Source: Adiantum capillus-veneris
Lineage: Eukaryota > Streptophyta > Polypodiopsida > Polypodiales > Pteridaceae
DNA length: 62,000 nucleotides
NCBI GenBank assembly: GCA_014529385.2
Contig: CM043951.1
Location: 108,600,469 to 108,662,468 of the forward strand
Direction of reading: 5' to 3'
The position numbers were made by a program, and so were the translations under genes. The notes beneath the pieces were generated by a model that saw only the letters and a program-made list of their open reading frames with translations, was not told where the DNA came from and searched no databases. How positions within the stretch are numbered: position 1 is the stretch's first letter; each line of letters starts with the position of its first letter. This document shows, piece by piece, positions 23,322 through 33,454 of the stretch.

Positions 23322-23684
23322 TCACATAACTCGGCAAGAGTTGGCATTCTCATTACTAAAGATGTGAGAGTTAACTTCCAGCGGTGACGCTGCCTCATCT
23401 CCATCCACATCTGATGACAGCAATTGGCCCTTTAGACCGTTCTTGCTCTTGTTACTAACTTTGAAGTTGCTGTTGAATGACTAGAGGTTGTCTAGATGGT
23501 CATTGTGTCGGGGATGTAGTGACTCTTGCCGCCCTGAAGATCCACCTTCTTCCCTATCTTATGAAGACATTTCACCAGTACTTTTGGATCGACGGAGCCC
23601 ACCATGAGTGAAGGCAGCAATACCCTATATTCCATTGAGGGCTTTCTTCACCCGCTTCATGCAGGTATCGCAGTCTATGGAGAC
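23322..23684 (-). pseudogene. Captured host gene fragment: HIPP-like (HMA domain plus CaaX box)
   Basis: HIPPs are plant metallochaperone-like proteins that bind metal through an HMA domain and are farnesylated at a C-terminal CaaX. The minus strand directly after an acceptor-like AG (23686-23685) reads VSIDCDTCMKRVKKALNGI, with the metal-binding C-x2-C. In another frame it continues GSVDPKVLVKCLHKIGKKV, the HMA C-terminal half. A polar Ser/Asn/Lys-rich linker follows, ending SCRVM and TGA at 23324-23322, a good CaaX box. The original reading is broken by a TAG at 23627-23625, a frame change in mid-domain with an apparent loss of ~10 residues, and a second frame change and TAG in the linker. 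It lies inside the CACTA element, between two direct repeats. It is a decayed transduplicate, not a working gene. Confidence 0.8.
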
Positions 23685-24296
23685 CTAAATCTAATCGAAT
23701 ATAACGTAAATCTAAATCTAGCGTAAATAAACATAAATCTAATTAAAAATAAACCTAAATCTAATCTAATTTAACTTAAATAAACCTAAATCTAATTTAA
23801 CGTAAGTCTACATCTAACCTAATCTTTAACGTCTTTTAGGATAGTTTCCTACGACGTTATAACTCTCTTCTTCTTGTGTGTGTGCGCGTGTGTGGATGTG
23901 TGTGCCAATAAAAAGAGATAAATGGTATAACCTTTCTATCACCCATGCCAAGTATGATAGATTGGTTATGCCATTTCCCTCTTGAATAATAGGTCTTGAG
24001 TTCAACTCCTCGTCAGCTAGATCTTTAGGTCTTTTATTTTTAATTAGTTTCCTACGACGTTAAATTAGTTTCTCTCTCTTTCTCTCTCAATGTGTGTGCG
24101 TTTTTTTGTTTATGCATGTTTTCTCTCTCTTTTCCTCTCTCAATGTGTGCGTTTTTTGTTTATGCATGTTCTCTCTCTCTTTTCCTCTCTCAATGTGTGC
24201 GTTTTTTGTTTATGCATGCTCTCTCTCTCTTTTCCTCTCTCAATGTGTGTGTGCATTCTTTGTTTATGTATGTGTGTGTGCGTTTTTGTTTATGTT

Positions 24297-24344
<48 letters not shown>

Positions 24345-24492
24345 AACACTATGTGTGTGTGTGTGTGTGTATGTGTGTGTGTGAGAGAGAGAGAGAGAGG
24401 GAGAGAGACAGAGCGGAAGGGAACATGAGAGTGAGGAGAGGGAAGGAGCATACCTGGCTCTCCTTCCTCTCCTCGTGTGTGTGTGTGTGGAG

Positions 24493-24533
<41 letters not shown>

Positions 24534-24620
24534 CGTTACCTGCTCCTTGCTTGAGGGCGTCGAAAAACTCAGATATGAGATCTGAGTTTTTGGGCGCTCT
24601 CTGTTATTTTTTTAGCCCAG
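23685..24620. repeat. CACTA right interior: AT-rich repeats, 50-bp tandem repeat and microsatellites
   Basis: The block 23780-23882 repeats 23049-23150 with few changes. A 50-bp unit (CAATGTGTGCG, a T run, TTATGCATG, then a CT-rich part) occurs about four times, with starts at 24088, 24141, 24191 and 24241. (CT)n at 24301-24342, GT at about 24350-24382 and GA at 24384-24410 and 24498-24530 follow. Long Cys/Val/Ser/Leu frames here come from the arrays. Confidence 0.85.
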
Positions 24621-24622
24621 TC

Positions 24623-24680
24623 GGCGTCGCTATGAGCGTCGCAAATTTACTTGTAAATTTGCGACGCTCATAGCGACGCC
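24623..24680. repeat. 58-bp perfect palindrome in the CACTA subterminal region
   Basis: The left arm 24623-24650 (starting GGCGTCGCTATGAGCGTCGC) and the right arm 24653-24680 are exact reverse complements, 28 bp each, separated only by TT. The arms contain the subterminal 7-mer, so the palindrome pairs putative transposase-binding sites. It ends about 60 bp from the element terminus. Confidence 0.95.
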
Positions 24681-24742
24681 GGGAACTTTTTTTTTGAGCG
24701 TCGCTGTGTGAGCGTCGCTAATATGAATAGCCTCTTGTAGTG

Positions 24743-25498
24743 ACTCTGGTTGGCGAGAGTGGTCTACTATTGATTGCACAAACTGGTACAAAGTGGATGA
24801 GTGAGAACTGATGCAATTCTACGCTATGTCGATGTCGACGACGTGGATGACGAGATCGAATCGGTGGCTGAAAACTGGTAGGCTTGCTCTGTTGTTTAAA
24901 AACGCCAATGGCTGAAATCTGTTGCTCCAAAAATGCAAGTGCTGAAGCAAGTAAAACACTGGTTTGCTGCAGAATTTCCGTGCCTTCGGCTGTTCTAAAA
25001 AACGCTGATTTGCGGCCCTTTAAAGTCCTCCAAAAACGCTGGTTTGGCTGGTCCTTAAATGCGGAATTTCTGAGGCTTTAATCGCTGAATTGCTTATGCT
25101 ATGGCGATGCTAGAAACGCAAGGGAAAGGCAATGATGCTGATGCTGAAAAACGCCAGAGTGTGGCAGTCTATGGCGATGAGGCTATTGCTGAAAACGCCA
25201 ACAGAGGGAGGTCGCTTGCTTGGAGCCACCAAGGGGGAAAGTCTTGCTTGAGAGAGAGGGGGGGAACCTGCTTCCTTTGTCTTGTGTTTTCCTTGCTCTT
25301 CTGCCAAATAGTGCTAGCCTAGGTTTGCTTATATATTATCTTACCCAATTTGCCCTACTCAGTTTTCAACAAAAGTCACTTAAAATAATAAGTAAAAAAT
25401 GTCAAAAATAGGTTAAATGCACTGGAAAATTCCTCTGGAGGATTTTGATGGAAATGCTTATGATCACGTTGTTCACAACCGGAGGATATGCATCTACT
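24743..25498 (-). other. Continuation of the Gypsy-3 LTR and upstream sequence
   Basis: The DNA right of the CACTA element should be the rest of the LTR that begins at 16629. It contains many AAACGC motifs (24895-25200). A possible TATA box on the minus strand (ATATATAAGC) lies near 25340-25328. The outer end of this LTR could not be defined, and no coding motif is visible. Confidence 0.5.
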
Positions 25499-26905
25499 CT
25501 AAGTGCCTGGGCATGCACGGTCTGCGAACAGACTCACAAAAGTGCCAGAACACTTGTAAATGTGGACTGACTGAACCCTTGTCGTGTTGTAGCTTGTCCA
25601 CGGACACATAGGGTTGGATGTGTCACGTGACATCAAATAAACCCATTGTCCTACATCAAGAGGCCTTAGAGACCTATTTTGATTAGCATAAGTAGTAACT
25701 CCATCTCGAGATGTCCTTACACTATCTTTAGCCAATGTCAGCATTTCCAGCATATGATACAATAAATCACGAGTTTGGCAATCGTGGACTTCAGCAATGG
25801 GTGATTTAGGCTCGAATACATACATCTGTATGAATAGCCTAAATCCAATACCAGAATGCTTACTACCATTGTAGGCAAACTCTAATTGTGAAAGACACCT
25901 TTTACAATGAGATCGCCTATCAGAGACATGAGCTCGAAAATTTGATTCATCCTTTTAGTCTGCCATCAAAATCAGGATGATCAAAGAATAACACAGACAA
26001 TCTCGTCTGGAGATGCCGAAATACATCACACCAAAAATGTCCAATGAGATTTGAATTGCGATCATTGACAATATCTTCTCGCAATCCATACAACTTATAA
26101 AGCTGATCAACAAATAAAATAGCCAACTCGCGATTAGTTGGTATAAACTATTTTAATTTTGTAAGTCTATCAACCACAAACCAAATGGCATCATTGCCGC
26201 GACTAGTATGAGGCAAACCAACAATAAATTCCATGGAAATACTTTGCCACTTGGCATCTCAAATCCAAAGAATGTAGCAAACCAGCTTTCTCAAGGCGTT
26301 CAACCTTATTTACTTGACATTGGTCGCACTTCTTTACATAGCTCACTATGAAAAGACGCATCTTTGCCAAATAGAAATATCTTTATCACTAAGTCCAAAG
26401 TTCTTAGGATCCCTGGATGTCGAGCACTAGGAACATTGTGACATTCGAACAAATCCTTTGTCGAATCTCATCATATTCCGCCACACAAACTTTACCATTT
26501 GTGAACACACTCCACCTCGAATAGAACATTATCATTGTCTCATCTCTTCGTCATGACTCACTTGGATCGTCGGCCTATACGACCCTTTTCGAGCTCATTC
26601 CATACTTTGCCAAAATGGTGATTGGAACGGCATATAAGTCCGCAAAGAGAGAGATAGAAATATGTCAAGATTTCATCATGGACAGCGCATTAGCTTCAGA
26701 AATCCGGCTTAGTGCCTTAGCACCTCGGTTACTAGATCCCTTTCGATAATGAATCTCAAGTCAAAATCCTATATGAGTTCAACCCTTGGAAACTTCCGGC
26801 CCCAGAGATCATCTTGATCACAAATATAGCGCAATGAATGGTGATCAGTCCATGCAATAAACTTTGAACCATATAAATAATGCCACCATCTTTTCAAAGC
26901 GTAAT
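25499..26905 (-). pseudogene. Gypsy-4 RNase H and integrase remnant
   Basis: On the minus strand the region next to the Copia-2 LTR reads YALKRWWHYLYGSKFIAWTD, the RNase H of Ty3-gypsy. An integrase core lies near 26230-26150, where [15 protein letters not shown] and VVDRLTK are clear. The integrase C-terminal block DVGQWVYL is at about 25660-25640. Many stops and frame changes break it. The motifs fit the common plant gypsy/chromovirus pattern. The remnant is cut at 26905 by insertion of Copia-2, and its RT is not seen in the window. Confidence 0.8.
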
Positions 26906-27133
26906 TGTTGGAATTAGAGTTGCAGGAAAACACATACAGCTTGGAGAAGACGAAGGAAGCTCAAGCCACACAACAGAGAGTGTGTTACTTAGTGTGCAAT
27001 GGAAAGATAGATGGCCCTAGAATGATGGGCGTATATACAATGCACAGGAGAAAAAACCTCCTAGTGAGGGAAAAAATGCCCTGACGGTTCTAAGTGTGTT
27101 CACACACATCACTAACACATGTATATGGTAACA
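26906..27133 (-). repeat. Copia-2 LTR, outer copy
   Basis: TGTTGGAATTAG...GGTAACA, 228 bp. It is preceded on the plus strand by GTAAT within gypsy RNase H sequence. On the minus strand it is preceded by the purine-rich tract AAGGGGATTT (27143-27134), the polypurine primer site. Confidence 0.88.
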
Positions 27134-28708
27134 AATCCCCTTGGAGTGACGCAATGAACGAGAGATGGCACATAGAACATAGAGTAAATACTAAAGGGAA
27201 GTGCCATGCCCAGAGAATATGATCAATCCACAAAGGGGAGGAAGCCCAAAGCGTTGCGGAAAGCTTTAAACTTCGCACGAGATAATGCCTTTGTGAAAAG
27301 ATCTGCAAGGTTGTCCTATGTTGGCACATAAGCCAAGTTGATCTCTCCTGCTGAGAGTCTCTCTCTGACATAGTCGTAATGCACCTCAATGTGCTTTGTG
27401 CGAGCATGAAAAACTGGGTCCCTCACAACTGCCAATGGCTCTGACTGACAGTGTAGATAGTGTTGGCAGTGTCCTGTCCAACACCCAAATCAACCATAAG
27501 GCGTGTGAGCCATACACACTCAACCGTAGTTGTGAAGACTTCCCTGTACTCAGCCTCACAACTAGAAGTGAACATAGTAGGTTGCTTCTTGCCCAACCAT
27601 GATCTACCAAGCATGAAACAAAAACCACTTGTGGATACTCGCGTGTCAAAACAACCAGCCCAATCTAAGATCAAAAAAGCATGTAAGTCTGTCGGCAATG
27701 ATCCCCCCGGGATAAAACAAGACAAGATGTAAAGTGTCACTCAAGTAGTGAAAAATCCTCTTGACAGTCTGCCAATGCTTAGACGCTGGGCTCTGTATAA
27801 ATCTGCCGACCTGTGAGACTGCAAACTGAATATCCACCTCGTGCTGCATACATAAATGAGGCATCCAACAACAGTTTGGTAAAGAGTGACATCTGTAGGA
27901 TCACCAGCATCATGAAGACGCAATATCAAACCTGTTTCCATGGGAGTGGCAATAGGTTTGCAATCCTCAAGTCCAAATTTACATAGCAATGTCTCTATGT
28001 AACTTTTCTGACACAAGGCAATACCACCATTACACTGCTTAAACTGTATATCCAAGTAATGATGCGACAACTTCAAATCTTTCATCTTGAAAGTAGCATT
28101 CAAATCAGCCTTGAATTCAGCAATATGTCTCTCATTTGGTCCAGTGAGCAGCAAATCATCTGCATAGAGAACCACAATGAGAAGTACATCATCCTTACGC
28201 TTTACATACAATGTTCTTTCTATTGGACTGTTACGAAAGTCTCGTTTGACCAAATGAGTGCTAGCTTTCTCATACCAAGCACGAGGAGATTGCTTCAACC
28301 CATACAAAGATTTCTTACATATGCACATTTTATCCTCTTGTCCTTTCTTGACAAAACCCCGAGGCTGTGTTACATAAACTTCCTAAAATATGTCACGATT
28401 CAAGAAAGCAGTAACAATGTCCGATTGATGTACATCCCAACCAAAATGAGCTGCCCATCCACATAAAAAATGCACAATACTTATACAACAAGTGGGAGGA
28501 AAAGTCTCTTCATAATCCATGCTTTTTTGTTGTGCATAACCCTTTGCAACAAGTTGAGCCTTATAGTAATCAATCTCACAATCTACCTTGCGTTTCAACT
28601 TGTAAACTCACTTTGTACCAATGGCCTTTTTGCCAGGAGGCAAATCACATAAATTCCATGTGTCATTTTCTATCAGTGCATCATATTCTGATTGCATGGT
28701 AGCCATCC
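27134..28708 (-). pseudogene. Copia-2 RT and RNase H, duplicated copy A
   Basis: On the minus strand RT starts near 28700 and runs through KKSLYGLKQSPRAWYEKA and YADDLLLTG (near 28170-28150). RNase H follows (SKHWQTVKRIFHYL, then WAGCFDTRVSTSGFCFMLG near 27650). It is the near-identical partner of 28964-30500. It has its own small changes, including a ~34-bp insertion near 27217-27250 that copy B lacks. It is cut at 28708 inside RT and therefore cannot be functional. RT and RNase H copy element RNA into DNA. Confidence 0.85.
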
Positions 28709-28735
28709 AATGCCACTATCTTTTCAAAGCGTAAT

Positions 28736-28963
28736 TGTTGGAATTAGAGTTGCACGAAAACACACACAGCTTGGAGAAGACGAAAGAAGCTTAAGCCACA
28801 CAACAGAGAGTGTGTTATTTAGTGTGCAATGGAAAGATAGATAGCCCTAGAATGATGGGCGTATATACAATGCACGGGAGAAAAAACCTCCTAGTGAGGG
28901 AAAAAATACCCCGATGGTCCTAAGTGTGTTCACACACATCACTACCACATGTATATGGTAACA
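28736..28963 (-). repeat. Copia-2 LTR, inner copy
   Basis: It is the same length and almost the same sequence as 26906-27133. It is preceded by the same ~25 bp of gypsy sequence (TGCCACTATCTTTTCAAAGC), which shows that the flank was duplicated together with the element. Confidence 0.88.
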
Positions 28964-30500
28964 AATCCCCTTCGAGTGATGCAATGAACGAGAGATGGCA
29001 CATAGAACATAGATTAAATACTAAAGGGAAGTGCCATGCCCAGAGCTTTGCGGAAAGCTTTAAACTTGGCACGAGACAATGCCTTTGTGAAAAGATCTGC
29101 AAGGTTGTCCTGTGTTGGCACATAAGCCAAGTTGATCTCTCCTGCTGAGAGTATCTCTCTGACATAGTGGTAATGCACCTCAATGTGCTTTGTGCGAGCA
29201 TGAAAAACTGGGTTCCTCACAACTGCCAATGGCTCTGACTGACAGTGTAGATAGTGTTGGCAGTGTCCTGTCCAACACTCAAATCAACCATAAGGCATCT
29301 GAGCCATACACACTCAACCGTAGTTGTGAAGACTGCCCTATACTCAGCCTCACAACTAGAAGTGAACATAGTAGGTTTTTGCTTAATTTGCCAACCATGA
29401 TATACATGAACTGCCAAGCATGAAACAAAAACCACTTGTGGACACTCGCGTGTCAAAACAACCAGCCCAATCTAAGATCAAAAAAGCATGTAAGTCTGTC
29501 GGCAATGATCCCCCCGGGATAAAACAAGACAAGATGTAAAGTGTCACTCAAGTAGTGAAAAATCCTCTTGACAGTTTGCCAATGCTTAGACGCTGGGCTC
29601 TGTATAAATCTGCCGACCTGTGAGACTGCAAACTGAATATCCGCCTCGTGCTGCATACATAAATGAGGCATCCAACAACAGTTTGTTAAAGAGTGACATC
29701 TGTAGGATCACCAGCATCATGAAGACGCAATATCAAACCTGTTTCCATGGGAGTGGCAATAGGTTTGCAATCCTCAAGTCCAAATTTACATAGCAATTTC
29801 TGACACAAGGCAATACCACCATTACACTGCTTAAACTGTATATCCAAGTAATGATGCGACAACTCCAAATCTTTCATCTTGAAAGTAGCATTCAAATCAG
29901 CCTTGAATTCAGCAATATGTCTCTCATTTGGTCCAGTGAGCAGCAAATCATCTGCATAGAGAACCACAATGAGAAGTACATCATCCTTATGCTTTACATA
30001 CAATGTGCTTTCTATTGGACTGTTACGAAAGTCTCGTTTGACCAAATGAGTGTCAGCTTTCTCATACCAAGCACGAGGAGATTGCTTCAACCCATACAAA
30101 GATTTCTTACATATGCACATTTTATCCTCTTGTCCTTTCTTGACAAAACCCTGAGGCTGCGTTACATAAACTTCCTAAAATATGTCACGATTCAAGAAAG
30201 CAGTAACAATGTCTGATTGATGTACATCCCAACCAAAATGAGCTGCCCATCCACATAAAAAATGCACAATACTCATACAACAAGTGGGAGCAAAAGTCTC
30301 TTCATAATCTATGCTTTTTTGTTGTGCATAACCCTTTGCAACAAGTTGAGCTTTATAGTAATCAATCTCACAATCTACCTTGCGTTTCAACTTGTAAACT
30401 CACTTTGTACCAATGGCCTTTTTGCCAGGAGGCAAATCACATAAATTCCATGTGTCATTTTCTATTAGTGCATCATATTCTGATTGCATGGCAGCCATCC
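28964..30500 (-). pseudogene. Copia-2 RT and RNase H, copy B
   Basis: It is continuous with the rest of the element. Motifs on the minus strand are ENWMAAMQSEYDAL (30515-30470), KWVYKLKRKVD, DYEETFAPT, KKSLYGLKQSPRAWYEKA (30110-30060), YADDLLLTG (29960-29935), YLDIQF, and the RNase H block SKHWQTVKRIFHYL (29610-29570). Stops lie near 30406 and 30175. A ~12-bp loss near 29797 and a ~20-bp insertion near 29385 distinguish it from copy A. Confidence 0.85.
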
Positions 30501-30523
30501 AATTTTCACAACTTTGTGCTTCA

Positions 30524-31931
30524 TCAAACGAGAGGTTCCTTAACATCATGTAAGCTAGACATAGCCAAAGCATAACAATCTGATGCATAAGATACTTGGC
30601 GAGAACCTGAATGAGTACGACTAGACAAAGGTGCATCCAAGTTACTGTTACGCAAAGTATGCAACAACCATTTAGGCATACCTCTAGCCTGCTCATTCTC
30701 AACCCTTTCCTCATCAAGTACATCGTGTACATCTGCATCAGTAATAGGCCGATCTGCAACATTTTCAGAAACCCCCATAGGTTGTACATTTGCCTCATCG
30801 GAATTTACATTTGAACTTCCACCACTGAAAAGAGGCAACAAAGTGTCATAAATGTCCTGTGAGCTTACATTATTGTCTCTAGTACATGAAAACAAGGGCT
30901 GAACAGAATCTTCCACAAACACAACATCCCGTGAGACCAAGCTATGCTTTGTTTCCGGATGATACAACCTGTAACCTTTTCTTTCAGCACTATAACCAAC
31001 AAAAATACATTTGACAGCCTTATAATCCAATTTTTTGCTCTATGTTTGTGGCACCAAAGCATATGCCAAATAGCCAAAAACACTCATGTGCTCAATAAAA
31101 GACTTTCTATCATGCCATGCTTCATATGGAGTAATAGATTGCAAAGCTTTCGTAGGACACCTGTTTAGTACATAAGTGGCACACATGATGGCCTCAAGCC
31201 AAAACGAATGCGGCAAAGCTTGACTTTTGATCATACATTGTGTTATTTTCGTAAGTGTCCTGTTTTTCCTCTCAACAACACCGTTTTGTTGAGACATATA
31301 AGGCACTGTACATTGGTGTTTTATCCCACGACTAGCCAAAAATGCATTAAATTCATGAAACATATACTCCCCCCTCGGTCGGAATGGAGGGTGCCAATAG
31401 TACATTTTGAGACATTTTCAGCCATAGCCAAAAATTGTTTAAAGCACATAAATACTTCGGACTTCGTTTAAGTGGAAATACCCATGCATGCCTGGAGTAA
31501 TCATCAATAAAAGTCACGAAGTAGAGTTAATTGCCCAAGGAAGAATTTTGCATGGGTCCATAAACATTACTATGCAAAAGCTGCAACCTGCATGTGGCCC
31601 TAATTGAGTCATCCTTTGGAAACTTCGAATGCTGCATCTTACCTAAAATATAACCTTCACAAACATGTTTGACAGGTGCTTCAAGAGGGGGCAAAGAATC
31701 AAGTATATCATATTTCTGCAAACGTAGCAAACTAGCAAAATTCAGATGTCCAAAACATGCATGCCACAGTTTTGCATCTGAAATAGCCTTAGAATCCACA
31801 ACTGCATTTGCAAAAATATTGACCACACTTGTCATACAAAGTGAGCTTATATAGCCTACGACATAAAATGTCAGATGCAACGATTTCATCACCAAAACTG
31901 AGATCATGTACAATACATCTGTCATTAACAA
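30524..31931 (-). pseudogene. Copia-2 GAG-pre-integrase and integrase
   Basis: GAG-pre-integrase appears as LWHACFGHLNFASLLRLQ (31780-31725). The integrase core shows LRSDRGGEYMFHEF with one frame change near 31400, QNGVVERKNRTL (31290-31255) and WLEAIMCATYVLNRCPTK. The C-terminal part (VFLGYSAERKGYRLY-like, 30990-30950, and a long linker) follows in a frame separated by a stop near 31039. Catalytic D, D and E positions are recognisable, but the gene is disrupted. Confidence 0.85.
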
Positions 31932-33236
31932 ATTTGACTACAAGTCCAAGTCTAGCAAGTGCAGATACAGACAAAAGATTCTTCTTGATCCCAGGTACAT
32001 AAAGTGAATCAACAAGTGTGAAAGAACTGCCATTTGGAGCAGTAAGCACAATCTTTCGAACTCCTTGAACCGGATAAGAGGCATTGTTGGCACAAGTAAC
32101 TGAATTCCTATGAGGGACAGACTCAAGAGAGGTGAACAAATCACGATGTGAGGTAATGCACTTTGTAGCACCACTGTTAAAATACCACACACGTGAATTT
32201 GTAGCAACTAACATGCATGCATGATGAACACCATGATTATAAGTACACTCTGCACTAAAAGTCCATTCTACATCAACATCAGCATCAGAGTCTCCTTTCA
32301 CAGAAGAATCAACAATAGTTGCATTTATAGTGGAACCAACATTTGCAGTGGAACCACCCTCTTTCTTCTTAGCATCTTTGGCCTTCAACTTAGGACACTG
32401 CTTGATCAAGTGATCATTAGCTTTACAATAATGGCAACGCATCTTCTTTTTGCCCTTATCACTAGAATTTCCAGACGAATTGCTGCCAATAGAAGCATTA
32501 GGAACATGTGATTTTCCATTCGCAAAAGAACCATAAGAAGTGGTTGCATTGCTGTTACCGTCTTTTCTTTGAGTGGCAATAAAGGCCTATTCAATTGCAC
32601 TTTGTCTAGTCTAGTTTTTTTCGAAAAGCGACTCTTGCAATAGCAATGTGCATAATGCATCAAAATTGACAACTTTAGGATTTCCTTGGGTCATAAGTCT
32701 CCAAGTACTAGCAAAAGTCTGGTAAGAATCTGGCAAGGTATCAAGAACAGTCTTCACAAGGAAAATGTCTGAAATGACTTCTCGTGCAGAAATAAGTTGC
32801 TCATTGATATCGTTGACACCAGCAAGGAAAGTGTCCATATCATCTTCCTTATGCATAATCTTTGACTCCAACTCTTTACGCAGCAATGCAACTTTAGCCT
32901 CATTGCGACTTGCATAAAGACCAGCCAAAATATCCCAAGCCTGTTTTGCAGATTTCGCTGAACGAATGTGAGGAGTATAAGTGCACTTCACAGACAACGC
33001 AATCAATGCATGAGCCTACGCATCTTTTACATCCCAACGAGCTTGTTCTGTCGTAGGTAAAACAACTCTAACAACAGCAATCCTTGCAGCAAGACCTGCA
33101 ACATCCTCAAAATCCCTTGTATCCTTAGAACCAGGACGTATATCAATGCCTTGCACAATGTTCCAAACGCCCTTCAACACAAGAACATGTTGCATCATAT
33201 AAGCCCACATAGGGTAATTGTCCCCATCTAATCTCG
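31789..33236 (-). pseudogene. Copia-2 gag and protease
   Basis: The gag opens LDGDNYPMWAYMMQHVLV near 33235-33185, the usual start of this copia gag type. AKQAWDILAGLYASRNEAKV and the UBN2 pattern LDTLPDSYQTFASTW follow. The CCHC knuckle CHYCKANDHLIKQC is at 32440-32400. The protease triad is WYFNSGATKCI near 32180 (D to N). Stops lie near 33016 and 32608-32590. The N-terminal Met and the 5' leader are gone; sequence unrelated to copia begins at about 33237. Confidence 0.85.
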
Positions 33237-33333
33237 CTGCTAGCCCAGCGTGCAGCTAGTTCACAGCCCTCGCCCCAGCTCCTCGCGCCTCAGCCCGCCC
33301 GCCGCTGCCTCACGTTTCCACTTCCATTCCCCC

Positions 33334-33364
<31 letters not shown>

Positions 33365-33454
33365 CCCACTTCTTAGCTCACAGAAGTTTGTCTTTTCAGC
33401 CTTCTGGGAGTTTCGCATCACCTTCATCTTTCTCGACTCAGCAGCAGACACAGA

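Larger units (their letters stand above)
16863..24742 (-). mobile_element. CACTA (En/Spm) DNA transposon, complete ends, TSD ACT
   Basis: The left end is CACTACAAGAGG (16863) and the right end its exact inverse CCTCTTGTAGTG (to 24742). Both are flanked by the 3-bp target duplication ACT (16860-16862 and 24743-24745). The 7,880-bp element carries two minus-strand genes, a TNP2-type transposase (broken) and a Transposase_24-type gene (open). It also carries a host gene fragment and simple repeats. The subterminal regions are dense in AGCGACG/CGTCGCT, with nine exact copies in 16890-17095 and four in 24620-24722. Such arrays are transposase-binding sites in the En/Spm family. It sits inside the Gypsy-3 LTR. 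Confidence 0.95.
26906..33236 (-). mobile_element. Copia-2: 5'-truncated Ty1-copia element with tandemly duplicated 3' third
   Basis: Reading the minus strand from 33236 gives gag, CCHC knuckle, protease, GAG-pre-integrase, integrase, RT, RNase H, a purine tract and an LTR (28963-28736). About 25 bp of gypsy flank follow, and then the RT-RNase H-LTR third repeats (28708-26906). The LTRs at 28736-28963 and 26906-27133 are both 228 bp, TG...CA. The 5' LTR is missing because the element ends at 33236 against LINE-B. All frames carry stops. Confidence 0.88.
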
